A stretch of DNA of 64,000 bases from NCBI GenBank assembly GCA_036897095.1, contig JAYMSP010000003.1, positions 1 through 64,000 on the forward strand, read 5' to 3'. The notes beneath the pieces were generated by a model. That model did not search any database. It saw only the letters and a program-made list of their open reading frames with translations, and had not been told where the DNA came from. The translations under genes were made by a program, and so were the position numbers. Numbering within the stretch: the stretch's first letter is position 1; each line of letters starts with the position of its first letter. Below are positions 11,281 through 22,002 of this stretch, one piece after another. Source of the DNA: Plantago elongata (Eukaryota > Streptophyta > Magnoliopsida > Lamiales > Plantaginaceae).

Positions 11281-12820
11281 TGCAACTCAATAATAGTTTC
11301 CTACTATAAATAAACTACTTCAATCATGGAACATCGATCTATTGAATCATCGCTTTTATTAACTACCTGTTCTATGCTATATTGCTATCCAGAACAAACT
11401 ATTAACGAACGACTACACACAATTTATAAGAAAAAAGGTCCCAATTTTACTTAAGTTCGCATACACCAAAATCAGTGCTTGAGTCCATATAGAATGTTAC
11501 GCCCAAACGTTTTTAGGGCCCAACTTTTGAATAATAGTTGAAATATTTACTGTGAGCCCTTAAAGTTCGAAAAGTTCTAAAAGTCATAACCTAAATAATT
11601 TAACCATACAATTACTATCAATTACATAATTTATAAATAGATAAAAATTTACAATTTAAATATAAAGTTGCACAAATAATATACAATATTACAGGACTCT
11701 CATGATCACAAAAAAACTTAAACTTTCTTAAAATTTTACAGATATTTATAATATATTAATAAAAGTTATCTTAAGCACTCGATGTATAACCCTCCTAAGG
11801 TGGAGTTAGATTTGTTTATAATATATTAATAAAAGTTATCATAAGCAGTTAACGTATACCCCTTCTAAGGAGGAGTTAGATTTTTTTATGCTTGTGCCTT
11901 AATTTAAATTATTTTAAAGTTAGTATCTTGAAAAACGATTATTAAATAAAGATGGACCTATATATTATTAATAAAATCATCGATGTCCATAATCAATAAT
12001 TATGTTACGTTCTCAACATTGAATTTTTTCATAAAACAACATTTATTTCATTTATTAGGAGACTTTGTGAATATTCTATTATTATAAATTTATTTAATAT
12101 AAGCAGAAGTAGTTATAATTACCACATATGCTTCTAAAAGTAGTTATATTCAAATAGATTATCTAAAAATCGTCTCGCAACGTATCTAGAGATTTACTCA
12201 TCATAATAATATTTGCTAATTACACTAAAATCCTTAAAACATTTAAACAATGACATTAACCTCAATATGTTGATATTCAAAAGGTCCCTATATTAACTTT
12301 TGAGATTCAGTTTTGTGATACCTAATAAGTTCGCTTAAATCGTACAAAATGAGAACGACTCTCAATAATTGTAGACGAATTAATTAAATTGAATCAATAA
12401 TATAAATGCTATTTAGCGTTTAAATAAGTGTCTCGAAGACTCTGAACCAAATAGATACGTACTAGTAATTAACTGACCATCCAAAAGTGTGTAGATAGAT
12501 AGATCGACCTTGAAGGTATCTGACCTATCTGCATCTATTTATAACAGATTCGTGCCTGGACCATCTATGATTCAACTCCCTTAATTTCCGGATTCTTGAA
12601 CAACAATGTAGGGAAGAACTGCATGGGGAATTACTACACAGAACAAATAAGATAAAAATTGCCTTGACACTCTTCTAAATATAAATAAATCAAGTACCAA
12701 AACACATGACCAAAACAAGAAGGGACTAATTCACGTAGTCCATGAGGCAGCTAAGCTAGCGTTCACAGACAGGACACAAGGCACAGAGAAAATGTTGCTG
12801 CAGATAGCTTCATATAACAC
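11281..12820. other. Intergenic between ARIADNE copies 1 and 2
   Basis: Very AT-rich DNA with no recognisable gene. The left part is the upstream region of copy 1 and the right part the 3' flank of copy 2. It contains the 70-bp tandem duplication listed at 11744-11883. Confidence 0.5.
11744..11883. repeat. Two-copy tandem repeat, 70-bp period
   Basis: Two adjacent 70-bp units (11744-11813 and 11814-11883) share TTATAATATATTAATAAAAG, TAAGCA and CTAAGG-GGAGTTAGATTT blocks, with about a dozen differences. The divergence shows that the duplication is not recent. Confidence 0.8.
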
Positions 12821-14488
12821 TTAGGTATCTGTATTATATCGTGAGAGACTGCATATTTCGCACTCGGTTTCAGTTGGTTCGTTCGTGTATGTACAGTGTG
12901 TACATTCCCAGAGACCCGAAGACTCATCATGAGCCACATAAATTATTGGTGTATCTTGTTGTGAGCTAGTTTTCTCTGGATCAACGTCGCGAAGACCATT
13001 CTCTAATGCTTTAACCAAGTTCTCGAAAAAATTCCTTGTAACAGTCGTCAAATTAGCAAGTTTTTCACGGAAAGCTTTGAAGTGTTCACCTTTAAACTCC
13101 GGTTCCTCAGGGTAGATATATTTCTTCAACTCAGTCTCCGCACAGTGGTGAAGCCTATCCAGAGCAGCATCTGCCTGGCCTTGCATATACTCGAAAATAT
13201 TCTTTTTGGTGGACTCATGTGCAGGTAAATAGTATCCATAAGCATAAGTCCATTTGAGTACTCTTCTGCATTCAACTATCTGCTGCCAAGCTTCCACACA
13301 AAACTGCATCTGCGCCTGCGGTTGTTGCTGTGATTCACTGAGCATCAGAAGATGTATATTATGCATATCATTCAGCTCTTTTAAGGCCTTTTGCCTCGAC
13401 ACATTGTTAGACGTCCATCGCTCGTAATAGTGAGTGTATCTCTCCAAAGAGTCCTTAGCCATCTTCCTCCTCGTCTCAGCTTCATCCAATGTACCAGAAG
13501 CCTTAGCTTTCGAGTAGGCATTGCACGCATAGAAACCTCCGGTATTCGCACCATGTTCCGTCCAGTCACCAAGGCACAGCCAGCAAAAATGAAATGTGCA
13601 AAGCGTGCAAGTCATATGCATACAACCCGTGTTCTTCTCAATCGGACACCTGCACTTAGGACAAGGCTTCGAGTTCGCCAGAATCCAATTCGTGTTCTCC
13701 GCCTCCGAACTGTTTTTTGCAACCCAAGCAGAGACCATCTCACAGTCCACAGGACGATGTGAGTCTTCCGTACAGTTCCAACAGAATGCATTCTGACAAG
13801 CACAAACCACATCATAGCTTGTACTACCAACATCATACTTAACCGCGTATTGGCAACCAGGAGCAGGACACCACTTAATCGTGGGCCGGCTTTCAACATA
13901 AGTCCTCCGTAAATATCGGTTATACCTCTCCTTATCCTCCTCCTCCAATCCCAACCTATGCACCAAATCCTGACCAACTGCAGCCCCGCAGGACGGCTCA
14001 GGACACCTCAACATCAAGCAAGCGGGCCCATCGTTGATAGCCGTATGAAGATAACCAATCCAACACTCTTCACAATACATATGACCACATCCAACAGACA
14101 AGAAATTCTCAGGGCTCTCGAGACATATCCCACAAACCACTCCTTCAACTCCAACGTTATGATTCAGCTTCTTGTCCATAATTCCGACTTCCTTCCGAAC
14201 TTCCTCTTGGTTCGCGAACCATTGGTCTTTGACCTCCTCCACCTTCCAGTTGTAATGGCGTAAAAGTAAGCAGGCTGATTCATTAGGGATCTCAAGGACA
14301 GAAGAGATCTCGTAGATATCTTCCTCTTGACGTTGCTGAATCTCTGTTTCCTTAATAACCGTGTAGTAATTCTTCTCTGGCAGAGAGTTGCTTGTATCAT
14401 CATATTCCTCACCGTAACCATCATCATCAGAATAATTCGAAGCTTCATCTGCTGATTCATACATCATATCATCGTCACTAGAAGACAT
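12821..14488 (-). CDS. ARIADNE-type RBR E3 ubiquitin ligase, copy 2
   Basis: Intronless, 555 residues, complete. Order of parts: acidic N-terminus, UBA-like segment (about 45-105), RING1 from about 119 (CGICLE, then CGHMYCEECW), IBR (about 190-250), RING2/Rcat from about 276 with CPKCRCPIEKNTGC and expected catalytic Cys289, helical ariadne domain (YERWTSNNVSRQKA; LKWTYAYGYYLPAHES), and a terminal RanBP2-type Cys4 finger (WECTHCTY...ECEIC). It is the reference for what copy 1 should look like at its end. RBR ligases of this family form a thioester on the Rcat cysteine; the ariadne domain restrains the catalytic site until an activator (neddylated cullin-RING in animals) releases it. Substrates are not predictable. 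Same strand and spacing of about 1.8 kb from copy 1 point to tandem duplication. Confidence 0.95.
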   Translation of the reverse strand: MSSSDDDMMYESADEASNYSDDDGYGEEYDDTSNSLPEKNYYTVIKETEIQQRQEEDIYEISSVLEIPNESACLLLRHYNWKVEEVKDQWFANQEEVRKEVGIMDKKLNHNVGVEGVVCGICLESPENFLSVGCGHMYCEECWIGYLHTAINDGPACLMLRCPEPSCGAAVGQDLVHRLGLEEEDKERYNRYLRRTYVESRPTIKWCPAPGCQYAVKYDVGSTSYDVVCACQNAFCWNCTEDSHRPVDCEMVSAWVAKNSSEAENTNWILANSKPCPKCRCPIEKNTGCMHMTCTLCTFHFCWLCLGDWTEHGANTGGFYACNAYSKAKASGTLDEAETRRKMAKDSLERYTHYYERWTSNNVSRQKALKELNDMHNIHLLMLSESQQQPQAQMQFCVEAWQQIVECRRVLKWTYAYGYYLPAHESTKKNIFEYMQGQADAALDRLHHCAETELKKYIYPEEPEFKGEHFKAFREKLANLTTVTRNFFENLVKALENGLRDVDPEKTSSQQDTPIIYVAHDESSGLWECTHCTYTNEPTETECEICSLSRYNTDT

Positions 14489-14602
14489 GGTTTATGATCA
14501 ACATAAAGAGAGAATAAGCTAGCTAGAGCTAGAACCTATGATGTGATGTTAACAAGGAGGTTAAAGGGGTAGAGCGACAGAGATTCAGCATGTAAGGTTT
14601 GG

Positions 14603-14610
14603 TTTATATA
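14603..14610 (-). promoter_or_regulatory. Probable TATA box of ARIADNE copy 2
   Basis: CTATATAAAC on the minus strand, about 115-120 bases before the ATG at 14488, in locally less AT-rich DNA than the TATA-like site of copy 1. Spacing is good for a plant core promoter. Confidence 0.5.
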
Positions 14611-15960
14611 GAGGGTCAATCTCGTGGTGATTGTCGATATTGAAAAGGACTAGGAAGTAGAAACGGATTTTTAAGGAAAAGGCAAGCGAATTGGATTCCA
14701 AGAGTCCTAGTAATATTCAGATTTCTTTTCCAGCTAGACTAGTAAATGGCGCGGGCTGAAATTTGGTAAGGAATTATATAATATCTAGGGATTGTTTGTT
14801 TCTCAATTTTAATCTCAATTCAAATTTTATACCAATCAACCCTTAAATTTGTAGGAATAATCTATTATAGAAAATTTTATAAAAGTAAAAGTAAATCTAT
14901 AAGGTTGATAGTGTAAGTATATGTAGAATAAAATTATTGTTATAAGGAAATGTCTAAATTTTAATGAACAACAAAGTATATGTGAATTAAGAATATTATT
15001 AACATGTATTTGAGGCAACATGATAAATATACCATTATATAAATCTTGTAATCATGTAAATTCATTTACAATAATTCTTGAAGCAGAGGACATATTATAA
15101 TAAATACACAACACCAAAAGATGACATATTATAATAAATACACAACACCAAAAGATGCATAAATATGAAAATAAAGAGTCATGTTTGTACTCCTAGAGAA
15201 AATGCATATTTGTACTGATGGTTGCATGCCAGAAATAACATAACCATGAAAAAGTATACGTCGATTAGAAGAAAAGAGTGACATATAATTGGCCATAATT
15301 GAAAACATGCTCCGGCTTGTATATTTCAATATGTGGTATGATTTGTCTTATTATTATTGATGAAGCTACATAATTGTATAATTTATTATTTATTTATTTG
15401 AAAAATGCATTAGTATCATAATTAGTTAATTAATTACATACTCTCACCAAAATTATTTTATACCACGAATTAATCTGGTAAAAATAAAATCTTTAAATAA
15501 ATCATGGAAATTTAAGATTTAAATTATGTAATGGAAATTTAAGATCTAAATTTCATTGTATGATTCAACTGAATTTTCAAAATTCTTACCATTATTATTT
15601 AAGATTAATTTGTAATCACAGTTAAAATAAAATGGTTTAGATTCAACAACAAATCATATTGTCATTTTCTGATGATAAAATTGACCAGAGTATAATGTTT
15701 AAGTGGAAGGTGGATTAAAAGGTGTATAAAATGATTAAAAGGGGTAAATTTTATGCAGGGGAAATATTGAGTATGAACTATAAAAGGTAAAATAATATAA
15801 GTTGTTTATTTTACACGTCTATTACATGAACAGTGTCGAAGTTTGAACAACACGCAATTAATAAAAAAACTAGTCAAAGTATAATATATAAACGAATTTG
15901 TCGATTTGAGGTATAGGTTTTATTATGCGTTATTAGTATTGATATATAAATTGTAAAAAG
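14611..15960. other. Intergenic upstream of ARIADNE copy 2
   Basis: Very AT-rich DNA holding the distal upstream region of ARIADNE copy 2. The 34-bp perfect tandem repeat at 15089-15156 lies here; no gene is visible. Confidence 0.5.
15089..15156. repeat. Perfect two-copy 34-bp tandem repeat
   Basis: Units 15089-15122 and 15123-15156 are identical (each begins GACATATTATAA and ends CACCAAAAGAT). Identity implies a recent duplication, or replication slippage. Confidence 0.9.
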
Positions 15961-15962
15961 CT

Positions 15963-16137
15963 ACTTCCTCCGCCCCAGAACAAATATCCTTTATTCCTTT
16001 TATATCCGTACCACTATAAATGTATTGTTTCTACTTTTGGCAACATTCTTAACCCAAAAACATCGGTCTTTCAATATTTTACATAACTCTGTATGTAAAA
16101 GTAAAAATGTCATTTGTTCTTGAACAGAAGGACTCCA
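15963..16137. mobile_element. Diverged Stowaway-like MITE
   Basis: About 175 bp with imperfect inverted ends: the left begins TACTTCCTCCGCCCCAGAAC and the right, read on the minus strand, has GGAGTCCTTCTGTTCAAGAA. The CTCCxTCCG start and the AGAACAAAT block at both ends are typical of small plant Tc1/mariner-derived elements. No coding capacity. Exact right edge uncertain. Confidence 0.55.
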
Positions 16138-16677
16138 ATTTAAAGTATATTTTCTATTTTATCTGATCCAAATGCGATGATCACAGTGGGCAACATAGGT
16201 CATCTACCATGGATAGCCTCGCTAAATGGGGGCGCCATGGCGCCCCAACGGGGCATAGACAACGCGCACGCGGCGTGGCAGCAGCCGGTTGGCTACTGCC
16301 GTGTATTTTCTTTTTCTTTTTTCGAAATTCGATTTTTATTCGTTTTCAAACGATAATATCTCCAAAAATACGAAATAAAAAAATATAAAAAAATCACCAA
16401 CGACTGCGTTTTTCAGGATCTATAAAATGAGACCAAATTTTGATTTTTTTTAATTTTGAATTTTAATTGTAATTTTGAATTTGAATTTGAATTTTGAATT
16501 TTGAATTTGAATTTACCAACGGCTATATGGTTTCAACATCTATAAAACCCCCACCAATCTTCATATTCTTCACCTCATCCCAAATCCAACTCCTCTTTCT
16601 CTCTTAATTAAACTCAAAAAACTCTCTTCCCCCAAAACAACCTTTCCCATAAACTCTCTTCTTCCTCTGTATTAATC

Positions 16678-18073
16678 ATGTTCAACACAGTTCAAGAAAG
16701 AAGTACTTCATCTGAGAACAATTCGTCATCTGATGAACTTCTCGATATCGCTTCTTCATCCAATCCGTACGAATGCAAAACATGATATTCCAGAACATGC
16801 AAAATATAATCCAACACTACCAACAACAACAAGTCCAGCCACGACGTAGCGGCTACACACGTGCTTACATTGACATAGAGCGAGAAGATTGTGCCGTTCG
16901 CTTGGAGCGAGACTACTTCGGTGTTCGTCCAACATATGCACGGTATTTTCGACGGAGATTCAGAATGGAGAGGTCGTTGTTCGAACGGGTGGTTGGAGGT
17001 GTGGTGCGTGAAGATGACTACTTTGTATGCAGATCAAATGCTACTGGCCGGCAAGGGTTAACCACACTACAAAAATGTACCGCGCAATTCGCATGCTCGC
17101 TTATGGGGCATCTGCCGACTCGGTTGATGAGTATTGTCGGCTCGGTGAAAGCACGACTCTTAAGTGTCTACAACGCTTTTGTGACGCCGTTGTTCCTGAG
17201 TTCGATCCAACATACATGCTCAGGGCCAATCAGGAAGATTTACGAAGGTTGTTAGCAATCAACGGTGTACGAGGGTTTGTGGGCATGTTTGGGAGTATCG
17301 GCTGTATGCACTGGACATGGAAGAACTGTCCGAAAGCGTGGCACGGTCAGTTCCAAGGCAGGAGTAAAAAGCTTACTCTTGTGTTAGAAGCAACAGCATC
17401 CCAAGATACTTGGATATGACATTCATGCTTTGGAGTTTCCGGAAAATACAATGACTTATCAATCGTGCAACGTTCACCGGTGTTTGACGATATCCTTAAC
17501 GGCACGGCCCATCAGGTTAAATTTGAGGTGAAGGGCGTCAATACAACATGCATTACTATCTAACCGATGGGATCTACCCACCTTGGACTACGTTTGTTCC
17601 TGTCATCCCGAATCCGGTAACTCATAAACAACGCAAGTTCTCCGAGCTTCAAGAGTCTTGTCGCAAAGATATGGAACGTGCTTTCGGAGTGATGCAAGCA
17701 CGGTTTGCAATTATACGCAATCCAGCACTTGCACAACAAAGACATGCTCAACAAGATTATGAATTGTTGCATAACACTCCACAGCGTGATAGTTGAAGAT
17801 GAGCGCCGCAAATACCTAAACTATGACGCAGAAATTGAACAACTCGAACAAGATACCCGTGAGCATGTGCCGGATCTCATTGATGGAGTTCGTATTCGTC
17901 GCCGCAAATACCTAAACTATGACGCAGAAATTGAACTCGAACAAGATACCCGTGAGCATGTGCCGGATCTCATTGATGGAGTTCGTATCCGTCGGGCACC
18001 GTTTACTATAAAAACTATTCCGGAATACATGACCAATTTACGCCGGATGCGTAGTGCAATCACGCACAACTAG
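16678..18073 (+). pseudogene. PIF/Harbinger (HARBI1-like, DDE_4) transposase pseudogene
   Basis: A start at 16678 opens a short frame, and the transposase then continues in pieces over three frames (about 16773-17030, 17027-17419, 17548-17790, 17790-18073). At least three frame breaks and one stop are present, so it cannot encode an active protein. Recognisable blocks: RRRFRMERSLFERVV; MLAYGASADSVDEYCRLGES; FGSIGCMHWTWKNCPKAWHG; YYLTDGIYPPW; ERAFGVMQARFAI. The family norm for the first DDE aspartate is GSIDCMHWxW; here that position is Gly. The second Asp (LTDGIYP) and the Glu (MERAFG) are kept. The C-terminal part contains an internal duplication (17804-17995). Confidence 0.88.
17804..17995 (+). 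repeat. 96-bp tandem duplication in transposase C-terminus
   Basis: The segment coding RRKYLNYDAEIE...IDGVRIRR is present twice in direct succession (starts 17804 and 17900). The second copy lacks three bases, so the reading frame is kept. The copies are otherwise almost identical, so the duplication is young relative to the decay of the element, or is specific to this copy. Confidence 0.9.
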
Positions 18074-18416
18074 CTAACAAATGACTTAATGGAACATATT
18101 TAGAGACTACATTGAAGATAAGTTTTCTCCAATCAGGGTGTGTGTTTGATTATTTTCGATGTTGTGTGTTGTCTGTTTGTTTCATTTTATCTTCGTTCGA
18201 TTTTCATTTCCCACAGTATGTTGTAATATATTTATGGTTTGTTCTATCTCAATAAATTATAAAACGTTTTCAATAAAATGCAATTTCATTAATTTCAACT
18301 TCTAAACAATTTTATGATATGAAAATTAAAAAAAAAAAAATTGACGTGGCGACGATGACGCTGCATTAAAAACGACGACGATTCATCGTCGTGCCTTCAC
18401 CATTGGAGATGGTATT

Positions 18417-19137
18417 ACTAGTTCACGAGTTACTACTAAAATACGAAGAGGAAGAAGGTATATCAAGACAAAGTCATGTCAAGGAAGTTAACAGTTTGGC
18501 ACATAAGCCCAAAATACATATCAGCACCAGTGATTAGGTAGAACGCCTACAACGAGAGTGCCCTCGAGTCATTAAATGAGTTGGGTTTCTAAACTTCAGA
18601 TTGAGGTAAAAAAAAAGGAGTTCAAGTACTTCGATACATAAGAGTCATGTTCTACAAGTACACGTCTTTAACTGTAACTATGCATATTCATTGTCTACTG
18701 TTATACACAAAAGTTTAAATTTCTGAAACACCAACTTGAGGTAAATAAGTTCTAGTACTTCGATAAACAAGAGTCATGTTCTTCAAGTACGAGTCTAATA
18801 ACTGTAACTACAATAATAATGCATATATGTTTACACAGTATAAATAAAAAGACTGCTAACAAGGCATGTTTTCTAACACAATGAAAATCATCCAACTGGG
18901 TAACTAAACTTATTCATATTAATTATAATGACAATGAAGAAAAAGAAGTTACTAGTGCGCATCAGTCAATACCACTGTTTCCTCACACAAGTGTTTCATC
19001 ACATTGATGTATGTACAACATCAATATTTCACAAAGACATGAGGAAACAGTCCATGAATTCCATACCATACCAATCAGGGCTTCCCAACCATTCTGCATC
19101 CATAGAATCACAAAATCATACAAAAGCAAACAAATTA
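18417..19137. other. Intergenic, 3' flank of ARIADNE copy 3
   Basis: No gene seen. About 18590-18850 is a diverged two-copy repeat with a period near 129 bp (shared blocks ACTTCGATA, AAGAGTCATGTTCT, CAAGTAC, TAACTGTAACTA). The right end must contain the 3' untranslated region of the minus-strand ARIADNE gene. Confidence 0.55.
18590..18850. repeat. Diverged two-copy tandem repeat, about 129-bp period
   Basis: The block TTGAGGTAAA...TACTTCGATA...AGAGTCATGTTCT...TAACTGTAACTA occurs twice, the GAGTCATGTT core at about 18642 and again at 18771. Indels and substitutions separate the copies. Confidence 0.7.
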
Positions 19138-20895
19138 TCATACCCTTTTTGCATTCTTTGGACGTGATCTGTGACACATGCCACATGCTTTTGTTGTTGG
19201 TTGTTCATTCCAGTAAGTGCAATTATCACATACCCAGCTGAACAAATCACCCGCCATTCCCTTGCTAGTACCAGCTTTATTCTTTGAGCTCTTGTGCTTC
19301 TTACTTGTCGACCGTGTATCAACATCCGAGAGACCATTCTCTAATGCTCTAACCAAGTTCTCAAAATAATCCCGGGTGACTCTCGTCAGACCAGTAAGTT
19401 TTGAGCGAAAAGAATTGAACTCTGGTGGTGTTGGTTCTTCAGGATTGGGATAGATGTAACTCTTCAACTCTTTCTCTGCACAAAGGTGAAGCCTTTCCAG
19501 GCCCGCTTCTGCCTCACCTTGCAAATACTCAAAAAAATGCTTCTTTGCCAATTCTTTCTCAAATAAATAGAACCCATAAGCATAAGTCCATTTGAGCACC
19601 CTTCTACACTCTGCTATCTGCTGCCATGCCTCTATTATAAACTTCAACTGCGTCACTGGTTGGCGATGTAATTCACTGAGCGTCTCAAGATGTTCGTCTT
19701 GCATTCTGCGCAAATCATCTAAAGCCTTAACCCTCGACTTATTGTTAGAAGCCCATCTCTCGTAATAATGAGCATATCTTTCCAAACATCTCTTAGCCAT
19801 TTTTCTCTGCTTCTCAGCTTCACTCAACTCAGCACCTGCACCTTGCTTAGCCTTGGCTTCTTTGTAACCATTGCACGAGTTCATGTTTCCATAACCATGA
19901 ATCTTCCAATCAAGAAGACACAACCAGCAAAACTCATACTTGCAAGGTGCCCCGCAAGTCATGTGCATACAACCATTGTTCTTCTCAATGGGCCGCTTGC
20001 ACTTGGGACAAGGCTTCGAGTACGCCAATATCCACGTGGTGTTCTCTGCCTCCGAACAGTTCTTCAGAACCCACTTAGCCACAGTGTCACAGTCCACAGG
20101 ACGATGAGCCTCTTCCACACAATTCCAACAGAATGCATTCGAACAACCACAAACGACATCATAGTTCCCACTCCCAAGAGCATACTCAACAGCAAATTCG
20201 CAACCAGGGGCCGGACACCACTTAATCTTAGGGCTGTTTTCCACATAAGACCTAAGAAGGTAATGATGATACTTGGCCTTGTCATCCTCTGACAATCCCA
20301 ACTTATCATCATCAACCATATCTAATCCTACAGCAGCAGCACATTTAGGATCAGGACACCTCAAAGTCAAGCAACCAGGTCCATCACTAATAGCAGTGCT
20401 AACATAACCATTCCAGCAACCATCACAGTAAAGATGACCACAATACCCAGAACACCTTAAATTATCACTCAAATACTCGTCAAAACAAATCCCACAAGCT
20501 ACCTGCTTATCAACAATTCTTACCTTTTTATCCAGTAAGCCAACAGCTTCGCGAACTTTCTCCTCGTCCGCAAACCATTCCTCGTGCACGATGTTGACAT
20601 TCCACTTGTGATGGAGCAAAAGTAAGCAGGCAGCTGCATTGGAAACCTCCAGAACAGAGCAAATTTCAGCAACACTTTTCTCCTGTCGTCGTTTTATATC
20701 CTTCTCCGTCAAAACCGTACAATTCTGCTCAGCCTTCGTAGGAAGAGGTTCGCTATCAGTGGGATCGTAATCAGCAGCATCATCAACATCGAAATTGACC
20801 TCTTCATCGGCGTTATCATCGGAAAAGTAGCGGTGATTGAAGTCTTCGTCAGACGCGGAGTCGTCTGAGTCCAGGATAACATACACAGGATCCAT
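19138..20895 (-). CDS. ARIADNE-type RBR E3 ubiquitin ligase, copy 3
   Basis: Intronless, 585 residues from the ATG at 20895 (MDPVYVILDSDD). The frame stays open 21 codons further upstream to 20958, but that extension lacks the acidic composition typical of the family start, so I prefer 20895. Parts: long acidic N-terminus, UBA-like segment (about 61-120), RING1 from about 134 (CGICFD; CGHLYCDGCW), IBR (about 210-275), RING2/Rcat from about 296 with CPKCKRPIEKNNGC and expected catalytic Cys309, ariadne domain (YERWASNNKSRVKA; LKWTYAYGFYLFEKE), a Lys/Ser-rich linker and a terminal RanBP2-type finger (WVCDNCTY...ACGMCHRS). It is the longest of the three and has an intact finger. It is divergent to MAG2 with about 1.1 kb between start codons. 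Confidence 0.95.
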   Translation of the reverse strand: MDPVYVILDSDDSASDEDFNHRYFSDDNADEEVNFDVDDAADYDPTDSEPLPTKAEQNCTVLTEKDIKRRQEKSVAEICSVLEVSNAAACLLLLHHKWNVNIVHEEWFADEEKVREAVGLLDKKVRIVDKQVACGICFDEYLSDNLRCSGYCGHLYCDGCWNGYVSTAISDGPGCLTLRCPDPKCAAAVGLDMVDDDKLGLSEDDKAKYHHYLLRSYVENSPKIKWCPAPGCEFAVEYALGSGNYDVVCGCSNAFCWNCVEEAHRPVDCDTVAKWVLKNCSEAENTTWILAYSKPCPKCKRPIEKNNGCMHMTCGAPCKYEFCWLCLLDWKIHGYGNMNSCNGYKEAKAKQGAGAELSEAEKQRKMAKRCLERYAHYYERWASNNKSRVKALDDLRRMQDEHLETLSELHRQPVTQLKFIIEAWQQIAECRRVLKWTYAYGFYLFEKELAKKHFFEYLQGEAEAGLERLHLCAEKELKSYIYPNPEEPTPPEFNSFRSKLTGLTRVTRDYFENLVRALENGLSDVDTRSTSKKHKSSKNKAGTSKGMAGDLFSWVCDNCTYWNEQPTTKACGMCHRSRPKNAKRV

Positions 20896-22002
20896 TAGAA
20901 TCGGAAATTTCTTCACTGGATAAACCCGAGGAGAAGGGGAAGGAAGGATCGTATGCAATTGGTGATTTGGGTAGAATTAGGGTATGTCTGAGTGACAAAA
21001 ATTGTAGAGTTGGGATTGCAGGTGACTCGGGTGGGATGGAAGAAAGTGGTTTTGTAGTGATTGAGTTGCTAATAAATTGATTATATCTATTTTTTCCTTT
21101 AAACTTTAGAAATAGGGAAAATTACCATATGTCCCTTAGTATGTACGTCAATAACACTTTAGTCCATGTTATTTTAACAGTGACAAATTCATCCTCTAAC
21201 CACTCATTCACTCCTCCTCACGCTCATATCGACCACCACCGCGCTACTCCTCAAATTGCCTCTCCTCCTCACCGTTGTCTGCTGCTCACGAGCTCCTGCT
21301 GATGATTCTATTTCTAATTTCCAAAGTACAGGTAAATTCTCTCTGATTTTGTTTGATTTTCGTCTATGCTATTTGATATGAAATTCGGTAATTCTGAGAG
21401 TTTCTGTGTGTTTAGTGTTTGATTCGAATTGTTTCTTGTGTTAAATTCGGTCATTTCACCCAATTATTTGTCCTCTTCTGCTGCCTCTAATAGAGAGTAT
21501 GGATTTCTCTGCTACTGTTGATTTGTGAAATTACAGGACGAAAGTTAGATTCGAATTATATCGCCACGGCCACAAATTTGACATAGTTGATCAGGTTAGC
21601 TTGTTAGTATTTGTTATTTATGCCAATGCCAAGTTTTTAATGCTATTTTTTCTGTATGTGTTTTCGTCAATGTAAATCTGTTTGAGCTCGGTGATCTTCT
21701 ACCTCGTAAAAAACCTTTATGAACTATGTAACAATTATAGTTTTAAATGACTTTCAATAACTGTACCTGTAGACGCTTTGATCTGCATCTTCAATTCCCA
21801 ATCAGCACTCGACAAGAGAACAGGTGATCTGCATCATTTCTTCCAGCTGAACGAGAATTCGAGAGATACAAGGCAAAGGTATGATCTTAGCTATCCTAAT
21901 TATATCAATTTTGGGATTTTGCATTTATGATTTGTCTAATAATTTGGTCTTGAATTTCATTATAAAATAGGGATCCAAACTGCTGCAAACAAGTAATTTT
22001 CC
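20896..22002. other. Shared upstream region of ARIADNE copy 3 (-) and MAG2 (+)
   Basis: The two genes point away from each other, so both promoters lie here. Toward MAG2 the sequence looks like a spliced 5' leader: a CCAAAGTACAG/GTAAAT donor near 21331 with an acceptor TTACAG near 21537, and AGGCAAAG/GTATGA near 21880 with acceptor AAATAG near 21970. Leader introns are inferred from these sites only. Confidence 0.5.

Larger units (their letters stand above)
16195..18416 (+). mobile_element. PIF/Harbinger DNA transposon, decayed
   Basis: The interior encodes a PIF/Harbinger transposase (next entry). Possible inverted ends are CATCTACCATGG near 16201 and, on the opposite strand, CATCTCCAATGG near 18400-18411; the 3-bp target duplication usual for the family could not be fixed, so the edges are approximate. 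The left part includes a GC-rich stretch with a GGCGCCATGGCGCC palindrome and low-complexity TTTGAATT repeats before the transposase. The Myb-like second protein of autonomous family members is not seen. The insertion lies between ARIADNE copies 2 and 3 and widens that gap. A related end occurs at 37684-38005. Confidence 0.8.

Noticed and set aside
20896-20958. N-terminal extension of ARIADNE copy 3 to the ATG at 20958
   Set aside because: The extra 21 residues are Pro/basic and precede a typical acidic family start (MDPVYVILDSDD). The downstream ATG is more likely, though not proven.
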